A stretch of 64,000 nt of DNA. Origin: Carnegiea gigantea. Taxonomy: Eukaryota > Streptophyta > Magnoliopsida > Caryophyllales > Cactaceae. The notes beneath the pieces were generated by a model, which was not told the origin of the DNA, made no database searches, and was given only the letters and a program-made list of their open reading frames with translations. The position numbers and the translations under genes are program-made. Positions 21,930 to 36,103 of the stretch are shown piece after piece (the stretch's first letter is position 1; each line of letters begins with the position of its first letter). The DNA is taken from positions 1 to 64,000 of the forward strand of contig JAKOGI010002715.1 of assembly GCA_029747015.1 (NCBI GenBank), in the 5' to 3' direction.

Positions 21930-22885
21930 AGGGACAAATATGATAAGATAGGAGTGACATTTTGATTGGGTTTTCTATAAAGGGGCCACACAAGACCAAT
22001 GCATAAATAAGAATATTATTAGAAATTATATGTACCAATACCCAAGTATGATACATGCAAGGCATGCGTTGTACTCATAGAATAATCATCCAGTTTCATA
22101 TGGTTTATGAATTATAATGAGTATTTAGAAATTCCCATACTAATATAACCCAAAGAATAGAAAACATTGGAGCTGAAATGTGTTATTGTAATGCAAGGTG
22201 TTTATTTTACATTTATAATTAAACCAGAGGGCTTAAAAATACAGATAAACTAATGGAATTATCTAACTCACTGTAATTTGGTTTTTAGCAGGAACCTCAC
22301 TTAAAATTACATATGTTACTATTACTCAATATATCACCTTCTCACATGCATATGGATAGTTATGTTTTCTGTTTGGCCTTATGAACAGCCCATATGTGAA
22401 TTGAAATCTAAAAGTGGCTTCTCCCTCATTAATAAAAAACGCTAGATTCACTCGATCCCTGACCAATTGATTTTCGCTTTTCGTCCTCATTTAGGCGTTG
22501 TTTTTCCAACCTATCATAAGTTGATCAAGATTTAATAGTCAATAGTACTTATTGATTTAGTCATATTTTCTAATTATAATTTTCTAATATTCAAGAGTCG
22601 TCATCACTGCTAATCACTGATTAACACCTATTAGCAATTATCGATGCTAATCAATATCAATCAACAACCGTCAACATTCATTAACATTGATCAATACTCA
22701 CCCTCTCTAAGTTACTAACAATAAATTTAAAAAAAGACCCTCAGGCTTAGATATTTTGCTGGCCTGTTACTTAAGGTGTTTTTTTGTATGAAATCTAACA
22801 TGTGCTAAGACCATAAATTTAACATTTGTTAAGACCATCTTAACCAAAAGTTGCTTTGGTTCATATGGTTCTTAAGTATAGCATA
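21930..22885. other. Intergenic sequence with cryptic TCAAC/ATCA repeats
   Basis: No gene. 22610-22700 is a degenerate array of ATCAATCAAC-like words. Confidence 0.45.
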
Positions 22886-22891
22886 AGAATT

Positions 22892-23010
22892 ATGGGTGTG
22901 CAAAACCGGCTACTTACCGGAGTTTCTGTTAATTGAAATCGGTTAATCGATTTTTTGGTTCAAAAGAATTCCGAACCGTAACCGAATCGAAAATTTCAAT
23001 TAACCGTTTT
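22892..23010 (-). mobile_element. Truncated CGGTT-type hAT MITE end
   Basis: GGGTGTGCAAAACCGG followed by AATCGGTTAATCGATTTTT and GAACCGTAACCGAA matches one terminus of the element at 16252 in the opposite orientation. The other end is missing. Confidence 0.65.
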
Positions 23011-23870
23011 TCAAGTAACATTTAGCATTTTAGACAGCGTTTCTGAAAAACTAACAGTATTAGCTTTTAGCATTCAGGAGTAGTATTTCATATTTTTGGG
23101 GGGAAAAAAAATCCTTTGAAAATTTTATAATTGAAAATTATCTATATCCTTCAACATCAATTTACATTAATTAGCTAACCCAATAGTTAAATTTACCAAA
23201 CAAAATTCATTTTAACTGCTCATCTAAATAGCTATCCGCTATCAGCTAAATTAGAAATTCTATCAGCTATCTGAACCGTTATTTGCTATCTAAACAGCTA
23301 ATTGTACCAAACAGGGTCTTAATCTGAACAGTTCTGAAATTTCTCAAAGCAAGCAAGACCTATGCAGTATCCACCCTTCAAATCTAAACGTCATTTATAA
23401 AGAGTACCCTTCAACATTAATTTAAACTCTTGGCTCAGGAAATTTGAATGATGTGCCCTAAATTTCATTGGTTGAAAAGGCACGATGAAACCTAGAATCC
23501 CTTTAAAGGTTGGAAGATTAGTTTAGGTTCTAGCTCCTGATTTATACGATGATTAGTTGGTTTTCGCAAAATTTGAGGCTGACATGTGTCGTACTTGCTT
23601 AATTATAAGGAATACTTATCAACTGGTATGTGTAAGGAAGTTGTTCAGGCTCTGAACTACTATAGTTTGCTGGATGAAAAGATCTATTTCATTTTAATTG
23701 TACATTAGCCATTTAGTGTATTTGGCAAGTGAAATTCGCTAAGAGATATAATCAAGAATGTAAGTAACCAATGGTCACCTTATATTATTGTTCAAACAGC
23801 AGTGATGATCATCCATTTATTTTTTTTAATTGTTCTTTAGTAAAATGAAAGAAATTAAAATATATGTTTT

Positions 23871-23872
<2 letters not shown>

Positions 23873-23931
<59 letters not shown>
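23873..23931. repeat. (AGT)n(AAT)n trinucleotide microsatellite
   Basis: About ten AGT units followed by ten AAT units. Confidence 0.92.
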
Positions 23932-24621
23932 TGATTTTATAGGGTGTTGGATGTGAAAATTAAAAGAAACCATATTTAACTTTTTTTCAAGCGAACAAGC
24001 AAATTAAAGAGTAGGAAAACACTAAAATAAAGCCCAAGCCAAGAAGCATAAACACTGAACATAAGCTACAGTTTTCACGTCAAAGAACTTTAATTTAAAA
24101 AGATTAGGGAATACTAATTCTTGTAGGCTACATATTTTTAATTTTAGTTAAATTCAGTTAATACCAAACTCTGATATTAATCAATTATTGATCCCATCAC
24201 GTGCCCATGATACTTCCATCATGCAACGTTAATAGATGTAATTAATATGTATCTATCCCCCCCCCCCCCGGGCAACTAAGGTGCTATTAAGCAAAATTTA
24301 AAAAGAAAATACATAGGTATATGAATTGAATATGAAGGGATGGATTGGTGGCGTTGGAATCTGATTCCCTGACAGATGGAGCCTGTCCTGCTCTGCCCTG
24401 CTTACTTTGGTTCCATGATGCTGATGGTGATATTCATCTCTGCTGTCCTTTTTCAAATTTTGATGCAAAATAAAGCACTCATACTCCTTCTCTCTCTCTC
24501 TCATCTGAATCTCTACGTATTTGTAGTTGGAAAGTTTAAGAAGCTGCAGCTTTAATTAGCTCTTTTCCTTAGCTTGTACCCCGCGGCCCCTTTCCTTGCA
24601 TCCATTTTGGGGGCCAATTTT

Positions 24622-24643
24622 CTATCTATCTATCTATCTATCT
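24622..24643. repeat. (CTAT)n tetranucleotide microsatellite
   Basis: Five perfect units. Confidence 0.9.
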
Positions 24644-24770
24644 TACTTGATTGCTCATTAAGTGATTAGTTCGTATTAATGCCCTTTCTTTGGTAGAGGA
24701 TACGTGGGACTGAAGAAATTTGTCTTAATGGTTACAGTACGTACTAGTGCATTAATGAAGATAACATTAA

Positions 24771-25125
24771 GGGCATTCCCAACCCAAGTTTCATTTTTTA
24801 AAACTCATGCCTGTCATGTCAGCATGAGTTCCACTTGCATTTCATTCAATTTTTCAACCAATGGAACTCATTCTAAGACAATTAATTGCATGGAGCCCAC
24901 AATTTGAACTTAATTTGTTACTTTTTATTTTAATAATATAAAAAATATATATTACCTTAAAAAAAGAAGAACAAAAAAATAATAAAAAAACAAGACAGCT
25001 GCTCGCGGGGAGGAACTGGGGACCGGGTAGGCCTGCGTGTCACTTCCCGCATGCCACTAGCTGGGGGCTAAGCATGTGACACGCGGGTGTCCCTCTGCCA
25101 CGCATTCCCCCGGGTGGGAATGCCC
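24771..25125. mobile_element. Tourist-like MITE, family 3
   Basis: TAA duplications at 24768-24770 and 25126-25128. Terminal repeats GGGCATTCCCAACCC and GGGCATTCCCACCCG (right end, other strand). 355 bp; the right half is GC-rich. No coding. Confidence 0.82.
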
Positions 25126-25128
25126 TAA

Positions 25129-25409
25129 GTATGACCTAGATTACTAACTAATGATAGATCATATGTTAAAACAAACAAAAAAAGCTAAGAACGAAATACG
25201 AGTATAACAATTGTCATTCAAAGCTGGCTACTATGATTGTTAGAGTGTTCGTGAAACTACGTTTCAAGCTAAGATCGGAAGAAAACTTTTAGGGGTCTGA
25301 ATTTTATTCAACATATTTGATATCTTTAGTAGCCTATTTTGAACTGGCAAATCATGTGATTAATATTAAATTTTTGCTAGAACAAATTCTTGAAGAATAT
25401 AAACTATTT

Positions 25410-25471
<62 letters not shown>

Positions 25472-28075
25472 GGACTTAAAACTAAGTGCCAATTTCAATT
25501 GGTTTGCTTGCATTGACTGAGACGTACGTCTTTTTGTTTGACTGGATTCTAGGGTCACCGACTCACCGGCCACTGGTATATCCTTCAAGGCATTTGACTG
25601 CCTATGGATAGCTTCGTCCATACAAGTTGTCCATATAATTGTAAAATGACATATCACCCACACAATTTTATAATTGTAAAAAAATTATACATAAAAAATT
25701 AATTTTACAAAATTTATAAGTGGCAACATCATCATACTATTTGATCATACCAATTTTTTAAATTTAATGCATAATAATATAATTTTTCAACTTGAAAATA
25801 AGATATTTAAAAAATGTCATATAGTGATGTGCTTATCATTTTGCTTTTAGAATACAATGCAGAAAACATACAAAGGCACGTTAAAAAAAAATAAAAAAGA
25901 TTTTTAACAACTCTGATAAAATGCCAAACATTAAATGCTATGGCATTAATCTCCTCTTATCAATTTTCACTCTTTTGAGATTTTATGAGGCACTTCTGTC
26001 GAAGATGTTCAAACCTTGTATGTTAGACACTGCCAATAGAAGTACGTATTTCGTCCCTCTGATCGATTTTTACACTAGTCACCGCAAGCAGCTGCGCTTG
26101 AATTTCTGGTCCAACAAAGAAAATTAAGATGCGTGATGTGTGGTACTTGAAGTAGTGTGCTTGAATAATTACTTGTCTGTCTCGGAAAACCAACTGAAAT
26201 TTACCTGCTTAACTGCATGAGAAATAAATTTAACTGCTCCACTTACGTTTTAAGTTTGGTCCTCTTTGGTAGTGCTTTTCAAACATGCTTTGGATTCTAA
26301 AGACTGTTGTCTCTTATGAGCTTGTCAAAAGTTACAAAAAGAGAACATGAAAGTTCATACTCATGTATTTGGACCATTCAAACTTCGATAGAAAGAAAAT
26401 AAATATATGTTTGGTAAAAGAAATATCATCATTGTTATGTACGTACCATTACTGCTTCCCTAAAAAAAGCCTTTGGGCATGGTAGGAATTAGTTAACTAT
26501 GTTATGAATTTTATAGTTATGAATAACGGATTGGCTATATATATTATTTTTCTTAACAATTAAAATGCCTCTGAAATAATAGTTACATACGTACCATGGC
26601 TATTTGCAAAATATGTCCTTTAACTAGGGTTCAAATGAGGATCGTATTTATCCTTATTTGGGTTAAATGTGATGGTTCCTAGCTAGCATTGTACCCTTAC
26701 ATCCAGCAAACCACATTTTCATTGGATCTAGTTTGATGCATGTATTCCTCGACTTTTTTGTCCATCATCAACCCATCACTGAATCTATACCATTATATAT
26801 CAATGGCTATTTCATTTTATTACTTTTACTTATCATCAATTATATCCGTAATTTAATCAGACCACACATTATATTTCCATCCAATAATGAATATTAGGAT
26901 TCAACAAGTAAACATCGGAAAATACATTCGAATCTCTAAATTCCCAAGGATCACCAAAATCCTCAAAATTAAAGTTTTTATGTTTTTTTAGTTTTTGCCA
27001 CTCTAATTTCATCTTTTCAATGCCATGATTATGCTCTACGATACTATGAATTAAGTGGCAGAAACACGGGAATTCTATTATTATTTATGTGCTCTCTCTC
27101 AAAAAAAAAAATGTGCTTAATTATGCGTGCTAATTAATTTACTACTTAAATAATGTTAGCTGAAAAAGCCTAACAGTATATATGCTCCAATGTTGGTCAT
27201 TTATTAAGACCTAATAACATTTGCTGAATATTATATTGTTGGTCATTTTGTCTGGAGACATTAAATAAATTGAAGCATCTTCTATTAATTGACTAATGTG
27301 GAAAAATTATCGAGTGAGATCTTACATTTATATATTAGTGTGATCAGGCCATGCAGATGCTTCTGGGCACTCAGCTCCTGCGAAAGTATGTTGGTTGGGA
27401 TATTGAATTTGTACTAACGGCGCTGTTTCACAGGCAGAGAATCTAGAATACTTCCTCCTTACTCCATCTATTTTGTTTATTTGCGTGTAAACAAACTAAA
27501 TTTGCTGATTACATTGAAAAATTAATAACATCCAAAAAAAAAAAGGGAATTCAACAGGAAGTAAAGCGAGTATGGGGTGACCAGCCAGAGCCATTTTTTT
27601 AAATTAAAAAAAGGCAGCTAGCTACAGAACAATACTTTATTAGTAAATCTTTTGGTAAAAATATGTGCGCAATCTACATTCTTATGTTTATTGTTATCTC
27701 AAAGATCTTGGCTCCATGGCTATAAGTATGGTTCTATATTAACGAGATGTACTGTAGCGGTTTAAAATGGTACATATTATTGTTTAGTTTTGCAGGACTG
27801 AAAAATTTGTTAATGGCGATTTTATTTACACCATTTAATATCGGACGGTATTGGTGTGCATTGGATGATACTGACTTGTTCTGGTTAAATACCGCTCGGT
27901 ACCAATTTTTTATACAAAAATTAACATTAGAATATTTTACAAATTAATACGATACGATCCCGGTACAATGGTGCACATATTCAAATATATCTTGTTCCAG
28001 TAACAAGAAAGTATGATGGCCAATATGATATTGATAAAGCTTGGTTCTACATTCCACTTTTTGGCCATGTAAATA
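25129..28075. other. Intergenic sequence
   Basis: No supported gene across almost 3 kb. A (TA)n tract lies at 25418-25467; the rest is AT-rich. Confidence 0.45.
25418..25467. repeat. (TA)25 microsatellite
   Basis: Uninterrupted TA units. Confidence 0.93.
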
Positions 28076-28076
28076 T

Positions 28077-28330
28077 TTTTTTTTTTTTTTGCAATGGTAA
28101 ATTGGACCGCCAACTGGGCCTCCCATTTCAGGAAAGGATCCAACAAGCTCACTGGTCCTAGGGGGAAGGGGAAACCTACTGCAAAGGTCCAAGGCCCAAC
28201 AACTGTCATCACCCTTATACCTCCCAATAATTGGCATGCAAAGACTCCCCCCAGATTCGGACTCAGATGGAGGGATGGTAGGAAGCACGTGATGCCAATG
28301 AGGCAACTGCCCAATCGGTTTGGATTTAAG
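28077..28330 (-). mobile_element. Possible SINE or small retrosequence with poly(A) tail
   Basis: On the minus strand a GC-richer segment contains a box-B-like GAGTCCGAATCTGG near 28260 and ends in an A13 tail (T run at 28078-28090). No clear flanking target duplication was found. Overlapping open frames on both strands are frame shadows of a non-coding sequence. Confidence 0.4.
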
Positions 28331-28339
28331 AGTTTAGAT

Positions 28340-29900
28340 GCACCAGATTACTCTAGAGCAGGTCTAGTTAGTTTGACATGCTAGTATTTCCTATATTGTT
28401 CATACATAATCCCTTCATATTAGTGGTTCAAACTATCAAACATTTGAAATATTTTTTAAATCACGCCAACCTTACAAATTATATTCTATAGAGATGTATG
28501 ATTAATAAGGAACAATTACTTTTTGTAGATAGGTTCTTGTTTATAAATTAGTTAATCTTTTTCTTGGGAAATTATTTTAGTCAAACATTAGAAGCTTTTA
28601 TTTTTTTCCTTAGGAAAAAAGATACTATAGCGTAGCCCTCTTTCTTCTCTAAATTTCGTAGGAGATCTTGTAGCATAGCCTTATTTCTCCTCTAAATTTT
28701 CAATTCAGTTTGTGTTCATTTGAATTTCGGGTCTACTTCAAATTAGTTATTTTAGATGTCGAGTCGGATATAAATTTACATCATTCGATTCGAGTCACTT
28801 TTGCTAATTCTGCTTGTGTTGTTATACAATGTAGAAGTTGATTTAGCAGTACCGATTAGTTCCGTTACGGAGCTTGCAGGTCTGATCTAGGGTTTGATCA
28901 GGTACAATTCCGTATTCATAGCCCCAACCTCCTTGAATGCAGTCAATGCAGAGATGGGCCTGGTGAATTAAAATAAAGGCTACATCTTCATTCTTCACAA
29001 TTAGTTGAAGGATTCTATGCATGATATAGGCTCCACTTAAGGCCTACGATTCCCACGTGTGAGGCCCACTGACCCAAAGGTCTCAAACATACAGCATGTG
29101 GTCAAAACACAAACGTCCACACACGGAACATCAGAGATACCCCATCAACCAACTGGCCTTTTAAAATGCATTCCCCCCCCCCCCCCAAAAAAAAGGGGGG
29201 AAAAAACAAAAAAACTAACCCAAAACCTAACGAGACTATGGTTTATAACATTTCAGGAACAATAGTATTAGGGTAACATATGCTGTAGAGTATAGCCTAT
29301 AATCATGAACAAACATTCACTTATGGCTGGCAAACTCAACTTCTTGGACAGTATATAGATTTTCAAATAGTCGATGGATGTTAGTAAGAGATACCTATTG
29401 AAATTTAGTTGTTAGCAAATAGTCGTTCAACTAAACAATCGAAGCAAACACGTTCAGTAAATCCAGTTGTTGGGTGAGTTGATTGTTGTAAATGAATAAG
29501 ACAGATATGGATAATTTGCTAAAAATAAATCTAATGAAGGGTATTCTGGACCAAAAATTACAAAACCCTACCTTTAGAAATACACAAAATGATTTTCTAC
29601 CAAAAATGCTAGCTGCAAAATGGGGGCAGGAGTGAGGATTCAGGTTGAGCTTTGACTACCAAAATCCAAGATCATCATCAACACGCGGTGAAATGAAATA
29701 AATTAGTATTCTAAAGTTACAACATCCAAAACTCAATGATCCGGAGTGAAGGTAAATCTGAAAAATAACATAACCAATAGAGGTTGCAGAATCTTTCTGC
29801 AATAAGGGGTACATACCGCATATATTTCCTCCTGTATGATAACAATGAACAAAACCACCTGAGCAATTACCATTTTATGTTCAGAAGTAAGCTACAAAAA
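28340..29900. other. Intergenic sequence downstream of mS37
   Basis: No supported gene. A C15A8G6 homopolymer cluster lies at 29172-29200. The portion nearest 29900 is probably the mS37 3' UTR. Confidence 0.45.
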
Positions 29901-29918
29901 AGGTCCTCTCTCATGAAA

Positions 29919-30304
29919 CTACTTCCTTCCCCTACTAAGCCTCTGAAGCTGATAATTGATGCTTCCCCAAGGGTTTTTCTTTTTACCTGCCTGCAAAATA
30001 TGACTTTAATGTGGTCAGGCTTCAACATTGACAAGGGAATAGACCAACAAGAATTTAAAGCAGCTGAAGAACACAAGCAGAAATTATGAATACTATGAAA
30101 TCTACGAGGCAACCAGGAAGATTGGAAGATGACCTGAGCAGCCATGCAGGTGCCAAGGAGTTCCTTTTGACGAAGACATTTTTCATCATTGTTCTGGCAT
30201 AGACCTAAGCAATTCAGAAATGCTATCATTTCCTTCATGCAGGGCTTGTTCAGAGACCCAAATGTCTTTGGATTGATATACAACCCACCAGCCTTCCTTC
30301 CCAT
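29919..30304 (-). CDS. Mitochondrial small-subunit ribosomal protein mS37 (CHCHD1-type, twin CX9C)
   Basis: Two coding exons. Exon 1 runs from the ATG at 30304 to 30134 (57 codons) and ends CAG/GTCATC. Exon 2 runs from 29990 to the stop at 29919-29921, after an acceptor TTTTGCAG. The product is 80 residues: MGRKAGGLYINPKTFG..., C22 and C32, then C43 and C53, which form the two CX9C motifs of a CHCH fold (C36 is extra). The basic tail reads NPWGSINYQLQRLSRGRK. Family knowledge: CHCH proteins of this length and N-terminus are mS37, imported through the Mia40 disulphide relay and assembled in the mitoribosome small subunit. The alternative acceptor 4 nt later would break the frame. The continuous reading through the intron (145 residues) is an artefact. 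Confidence 0.88.
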
Positions 30305-31650
30305 CCTTGTTCTATAGGCTCTCCTGCACTATGATATCGACAAAGAAGCACATGTCATATCAGAGAGCACTCAACAAAACTAGAACTCATTGAAGCCAAG
30401 TATCACATGAGAGAACGGGAAAAAACCAATTTCTTACAATCAACAGATAAAGTTATAGACAGAAGGAATTAGATAATCCAATAAAATGGAGCTATAAACA
30501 AGGTGATACGATCTGAAGAATCTGTGCAACCTCATGGGCAGCTAGTGCACATAAAAGTTGGAAGGTTTTATATTGCAAGCTAGAACTTTACCGAGTGAAG
30601 ATGTTACACTAACTTATTCTTCCTTAACCAACAATAACAATGCCCTTATAAATAGGCAAAGTTAAATTCTGGGACGAAAAGCCTCTGTTATCCTATGGCA
30701 TGAACCTAACCAAACGGCATCCGCCCTACGACCCCCCCCCCCTTTCACCTGGTCTGTTGAATCTCGCCTTTGTTGTCTAGGCATTCCATACAAGGAGCAC
30801 CACCAAAGTTAATAGTTACAACTCAGATAGCATAATGACAACACTTAGAGCACGCCGAAGCCGAGCACCATAAGTATATCAGCATGATCTCCAAATCACC
30901 TCTATAAGCTCATAATCTAAATTCCAAATCAATATTCAACTCGGGTTACAATAACCAACCAATCCAATGCTTAGATGCTCACATTGATAACCAATGAAAC
31001 CAGTGGTTCTGCTTTCCTGAAGGCATCACAACCCTCTCAGCTGAAGCAATCCCAAAGCACATTCAGCTATGTGCAACAATGCATGTGACAGAACCAGCTA
31101 CTTCTTTCAGCTCAAACTACATGCGGAAGTGATGGAACAACCACCAGAAATCAAGCCATTTCTTACAAGGCTGAAAGGGATGGGAGAGGGGGCGATGGGG
31201 ACTTTCAACAAACAGTTGGTGTGCAAAGGCAACATTTTCCATACCATCGGAAGGGCTCATAAACCCACATCCCTATCAACAACGAAATGCCTAAAACGGG
31301 AACACGAGAACTATACTACAGCTCAATCATTTCCTTTCATCAAATAAACAAACCCTTACGTCTGGCACATTGAAAACTATGCGTAACATCAAGAAATCGG
31401 AAATAAAACCCTAGGACAGAAACAAGAAAAGGACTAAATTCAAGCTCTGAATCTTGAATCTGACAAATAAAACCAGGCAAATTTCTTGGCAATTAAAGAA
31501 AAATTGAAGAATAAAAACGGATCGATGAAGGAAGAGAGAGAAACCTGGTCTCCGGCGAAGGTGGAGCGAGAAGATCAAGCATCGACGGCGGGGCAGAATT
31601 TTCTCAAGGGGCAGGAAAAAACAGTAGACGAATATCACGGAAAAATGGGC
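30305..31650 (-). promoter_or_regulatory. mS37 5' leader with a probable 5'-UTR intron
   Basis: A probable first non-coding exon lies at about 31545-31640 and ends ACCAG/GTTTCTCTC (donor at 31544). An acceptor CCTATAG at 30312 stands seven bases before the ATG. The intron of about 1.2 kb has no coding potential and contains C10 near 30731. Boundaries are inferred from splice consensus only. Confidence 0.55.
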
Positions 31651-34600
31651 CGCCGTTGTTACTGGACTGATCTCATGGGCCGTAAGGCCGAGTGATCAGT
31701 TCCGTTCACTCCCTTATCCACTAAATTGGGGTCCAATGAATAAGGGAGTACAAGCCCAATTAAATCAGCGTAATTAACGGCATAACTTGGCTTGATGCAT
31801 TCATTGCATTCGACAAGTAAATCATATGGCGGTGTCCAAATCAATGTACATTGAGAAATGCTAGCCAGCTAATTATTTGTTCATGTACAATTGGATTATT
31901 GGATACGGTGTCAAATGATCACACGTTTGCAAGGTTGCTACAGTTTTGAAAATCACATTTCGACCATGAAGTTCTAGACATGTCCATATAAAATGATTTC
32001 CATCTTATGTATTATATACGGAGTCACAAAGTACGTTATTTTATTTTGATAAAGATGGTCCTATTTGATTAGATATTTATTCTAAAATCTAAGACACAGT
32101 GGAAGTTGTGTAATTTAATATTTTTTATTTAGTCGTTTGCCCTTTAGAATTTGTATTTTTCAATAGTAAAAGTTGAGTTATTGTCAATTTGTGAAAGAAG
32201 TATATTTTTCTTTGCCAGATATTTTACTTAAATAGTTACCGTCAAACTATTTTAAGTAGTGAAATAAATTATTTCTTTTGATCTTTTTACTTGATTTTAA
32301 ATAAACTTTTTTATGGGAACCGTGTACAATTACCTATTTCACTTACAGATAAAAATCCAAATAAATTAAATTAAATTAAATTAAAATTCTACCACTCCTT
32401 GTCATAAGATGTTGTTGAACTTTTTGCTTTGCGAGACTCTAATTTACGAGAATCACAATTCAAACACTTAAGTTATTATTGACTTTTTAAAGGGATAAAT
32501 CTCTCCATCACATTTTTTAAATTTACTCACAAAATTCGAATTTAAAACCTTATTTTAAGAAAATAAGTATTACACTGTTTAAACCTAATTATGTCCATAT
32601 AAAATTTGTGTTTTCATATGAATACTTTTATGACTTGTCCAAACCCGAGGTACTCCAAATTTTCTATAGGATTCTCGGCTCTTTCTCGCAATCCCTGGTG
32701 AGAAACGAACCAGATTGCATGACAAGACTTTAAGATAGCAACCAACCTTGCTTTTTCATTTGGTGGCCTTCATGCATAAAATTTTCAGACCAATAGGAGC
32801 ATATTTCAACCCAACCAGCTGGCCTAATCCACATTTCTTGTGAAACCATAATGGTCATTGATTGAATGATTCATAAATTTATTGGGATTTGAGCAGTTGC
32901 AATGTCAATCTGCCTATCTGAAAAATCACTTCGTGTGTCTTCTCCTTTTCCCGAATTTTCTCTCCATTTCTCTTGACAAATAAATTGTGATAATTCAAAT
33001 CTAACTTCTAACTAGATTAACATGTAGACATATTAAAAAATTGTAGTAGAAACTTTTATCCATAAAGAAAATTAGGTAAGTTTAATTAGATATTTACAAC
33101 AACAGCTTTCGATTACCAATATAGGTTTATTCAAATGGCAGATACCTGTTCTCAATCCCGTTTAAATAAGATCTCATGTTCGAGTTTTGCGAATAGAGAA
33201 TGTCTATAGTAGAATAACTCTACCCCTTCGAGAATGAATAATAACTTGATTCTTACTCAAATCGAGCCCATAGACAGCAAAAATAACACAAGCTTTCCAT
33301 TGAGGCATTGCCAAAAGAGGACAAGAACACAAGCAACAGAATTGAAGATCTCCCTGTCCTTTGATTGCGGAAGATAGAAGCCGAGGATAAATGGGTAGTT
33401 TCCCCATTGCTTTCGAATATGACATTCGATTTGAAACGAAGAATTCCCAAGATAGGTCTAGTTAATAGGGACCCAGCTAGCCCTGGCCCTGGGCCACTAA
33501 TTTCTCTCTCATTTCTCCTGTTGTTTGTCTTCTGTTTTGCATCATTAGCCTCTACACAAAATCAGATACCCTAATGTACATTTTGTTGGCATGTCACAGA
33601 CTCACATACGTTGCCTCTTAATTCTAAACATTTATAAGCATTAAGCAACGTAGCAATGTATTCTGGAAAGCAAACACAAAGTGTTTTTGGACTGTTTCCA
33701 CAAGATTTTTGCCAGCAACTAGCTGAATAAGTAAAACTTGAAAAACATGCTTGTTCTTGAGTTGTAAATAGTAATTGCCAATCCTATACATAGACTTTTA
33801 ATTGCATTGTTTATTATGAGTTTTGTCATATTTGGCCGATGAGGTCTTGAGTTGGATTTGGGTCAGCTAATACTTGGCCGACAAATTCATCTTGCAAGCA
33901 TAATGACTTCAAAGGAAGTATTCGAGTGGAGTCAATCTAAGTTTCTAGTCCAAATTGAATCAACCTAGCTCGAGTGTCAAATTGGGTGTCAATCCAAGTC
34001 GTTTGGTTTCAACTTTCAATTTCACATCTTATATCAGTTTTATCATATCTAATCATTCAGGAAGTTGAATATTTGGATGATCCTATTACTTTATTTGAGC
34101 AAGGGAGCGGAGCGGAGCGGACGAAATCCTCGAGATTTGGTTCAGATCTCCCCGTGATGACTCTACAGTCTCTAGCCATGGTTAAATCATTGGTAAAGGT
34201 TTAAAAGTTTCCCACTAAAATACTTGAGACCAAGTATATTGAATTGCCAATTCGAGTGCATGAATATCGCATTTGGGTTGTGGCTCCAACCAAACCAGAG
34301 AGAGAAAAAAAGGAAGAGGCTCATAATTGAAGAAGGGGGCGACCTTTTGTAAAAAGATGGGCAAAGGTGGCGTGATAGCAATGACATAGGTAGCTTTCAT
34401 ACTTATTGCAGTTAAAAACAAAAGCCTAAAAACTGCGTCACTGGTTGAGTGGTGACTGGTGAGCTCCAACCTTTCCGGTCAATTTTAATTAGGTGACAAA
34501 GACTTGCTTCTCTAAGACAATTGCTAACCCAATGCTATACGCCGCCCTCGGAGCCTATCTATTTTGGAACGAGGGGTGGGGGGAGAAAAAGCTCATTCTT

Positions 34601-36103
34601 GGAGCCTCTCTTACCCTTTCTGATTAGCTTCAAAGCCACCACAATGCATGTTCTAGTCCTTGGGAGAACATGTGAATTGCCAACCAACAATCTGACTCAG
34701 TGAAGCCGAGTTTTCACGAGATCATGATGTATGCAACCTTATTCTTCACACGGACAACCAAGGGAAGGGGGAGGGGGGAATGTCGGACGACCACACGAAT
34801 TTCTTCCTGTGCAACGCATTAGCAATCCATCTACCAAGGCTCTTGAGTTTTGCACCAATTATTGATTACCTCAGTATTGAGGAAATAACTTAAAACACCG
34901 AAAGAATTGATTGTAGGTGAACCATGGAAATGATGAATGAGTCAGAATTTGGACCCAACTGCTCTAGAGACTGGGAAGAACCTTGAAAAGTAACTCAACC
35001 AAAGAACCTAATAGTCAACCTAACACAGGAAACATAGTAAAGCCCCACTGCCCCAGGATTTGTAAGATGTTAACTGATAACAATGGAAGAAGTTATTTGG
35101 TTTGGCTGGGAGCCTACCACATTATATTTATCTATCAAGTAGCACGCATGGCAGCTTTTCAGTGAACCTAGAATAAAGAATCTCCAAGGAACAAAGAGCA
35201 GGAAGAAAGAAGGAGAAAAGGAAACTTGAGTAACTTTAGAGTCAGCTCTACACGCACTCTGTCTCATTCCAAGTAATGTATTATTACACCATCAACTTGG
35301 CTACAGCAGACAGGACACTCAAACTAATGAAATTATCAGAACTTGACGCAGCAAGAGGCCAACAATATCAGGACAATCACAATGAGATGAAGAAGCTTCT
35401 CCATGTCACCATTGTACCAACCATCTTTTATGCATAAGAAGTTCACTATGAGGCTCCAAGAGCACCACCATGCTCCTTATACAACCAACTCCTCATAATG
35501 CATATCCTAAGATAGTAAATCAGAGAGGAGTAAAATGAATGCTACTCTTTTCTTGAGGGTTCTTTCTAATGCATCTTCGTAGTAATATCTCTAAAGTTGT
35601 AGAGCTGCCTTGAGCATGATTCAGATTAATGTCATTATAAACCGTATCATATTTACAGATAAAGGACATCAAATAGCTTAGTAAATAATGCTCCAGAAAA
35701 CTGCAAAAAGACATAGACTCCAGAGTTAAGACACATCTTAATTGGCCATTTTGGATTTCATTAAACTGAAAAAAAATGGTGTATACATATACATATACGT
35801 AAAATCGTGCATCTACATCCACATTGCTCTATTATGAAGCAATTTCCTTATCAACGTGTCAGTGTGCCTTGTAAACAAGGGCTTACCTTTCTGCACAAGA
35901 GCACTGAAAACCTGAATTCTGTTTCAATAAATTCCAAACTTCTTTCAAATTGATAACATGGAGTTATCATACAAGAATCTCAATTTTTGATCAATTAAGA
36001 AACAGAAATAAAAAGGGAAAGAATAACATAAACAAGAAGGAGGCTCATTTCACACTAACTAATCCTAGATTTTGAAAGGATCTAATTATGAAACTGGATT
36101 TGT
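31651..36103. other. Intergenic sequence between mS37 and the membrane-protein gene
   Basis: About 4.4 kb without a supported gene or transposon terminus. 33110-33270 has a GATCTCATGTTCGAG word reminiscent of a pol III B box but no paired features. 35500-36103 is probably the 3' UTR of the 36104 gene. Confidence 0.4.

Larger units (their letters stand above)
23011..24767. other. Intergenic sequence with simple repeats
   Basis: No supported gene. Around 23190-23320 the words AGCTATC and CAGCTAATTGTACCAAACAGGGTCTT resemble the end of a degraded hAT MITE, but no partner end is found. Confidence 0.4.

Noticed and set aside
28094..28384. Overlapping open frames on both strands
   Set aside because: No domain on either strand; better explained as a GC-rich retrosequence with a poly(A) tail.
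29867..30304. A 145-residue unspliced reading of the mS37 locus
   Set aside because: The C-terminal 88 residues are intron translation; splicing gives the conserved ending.
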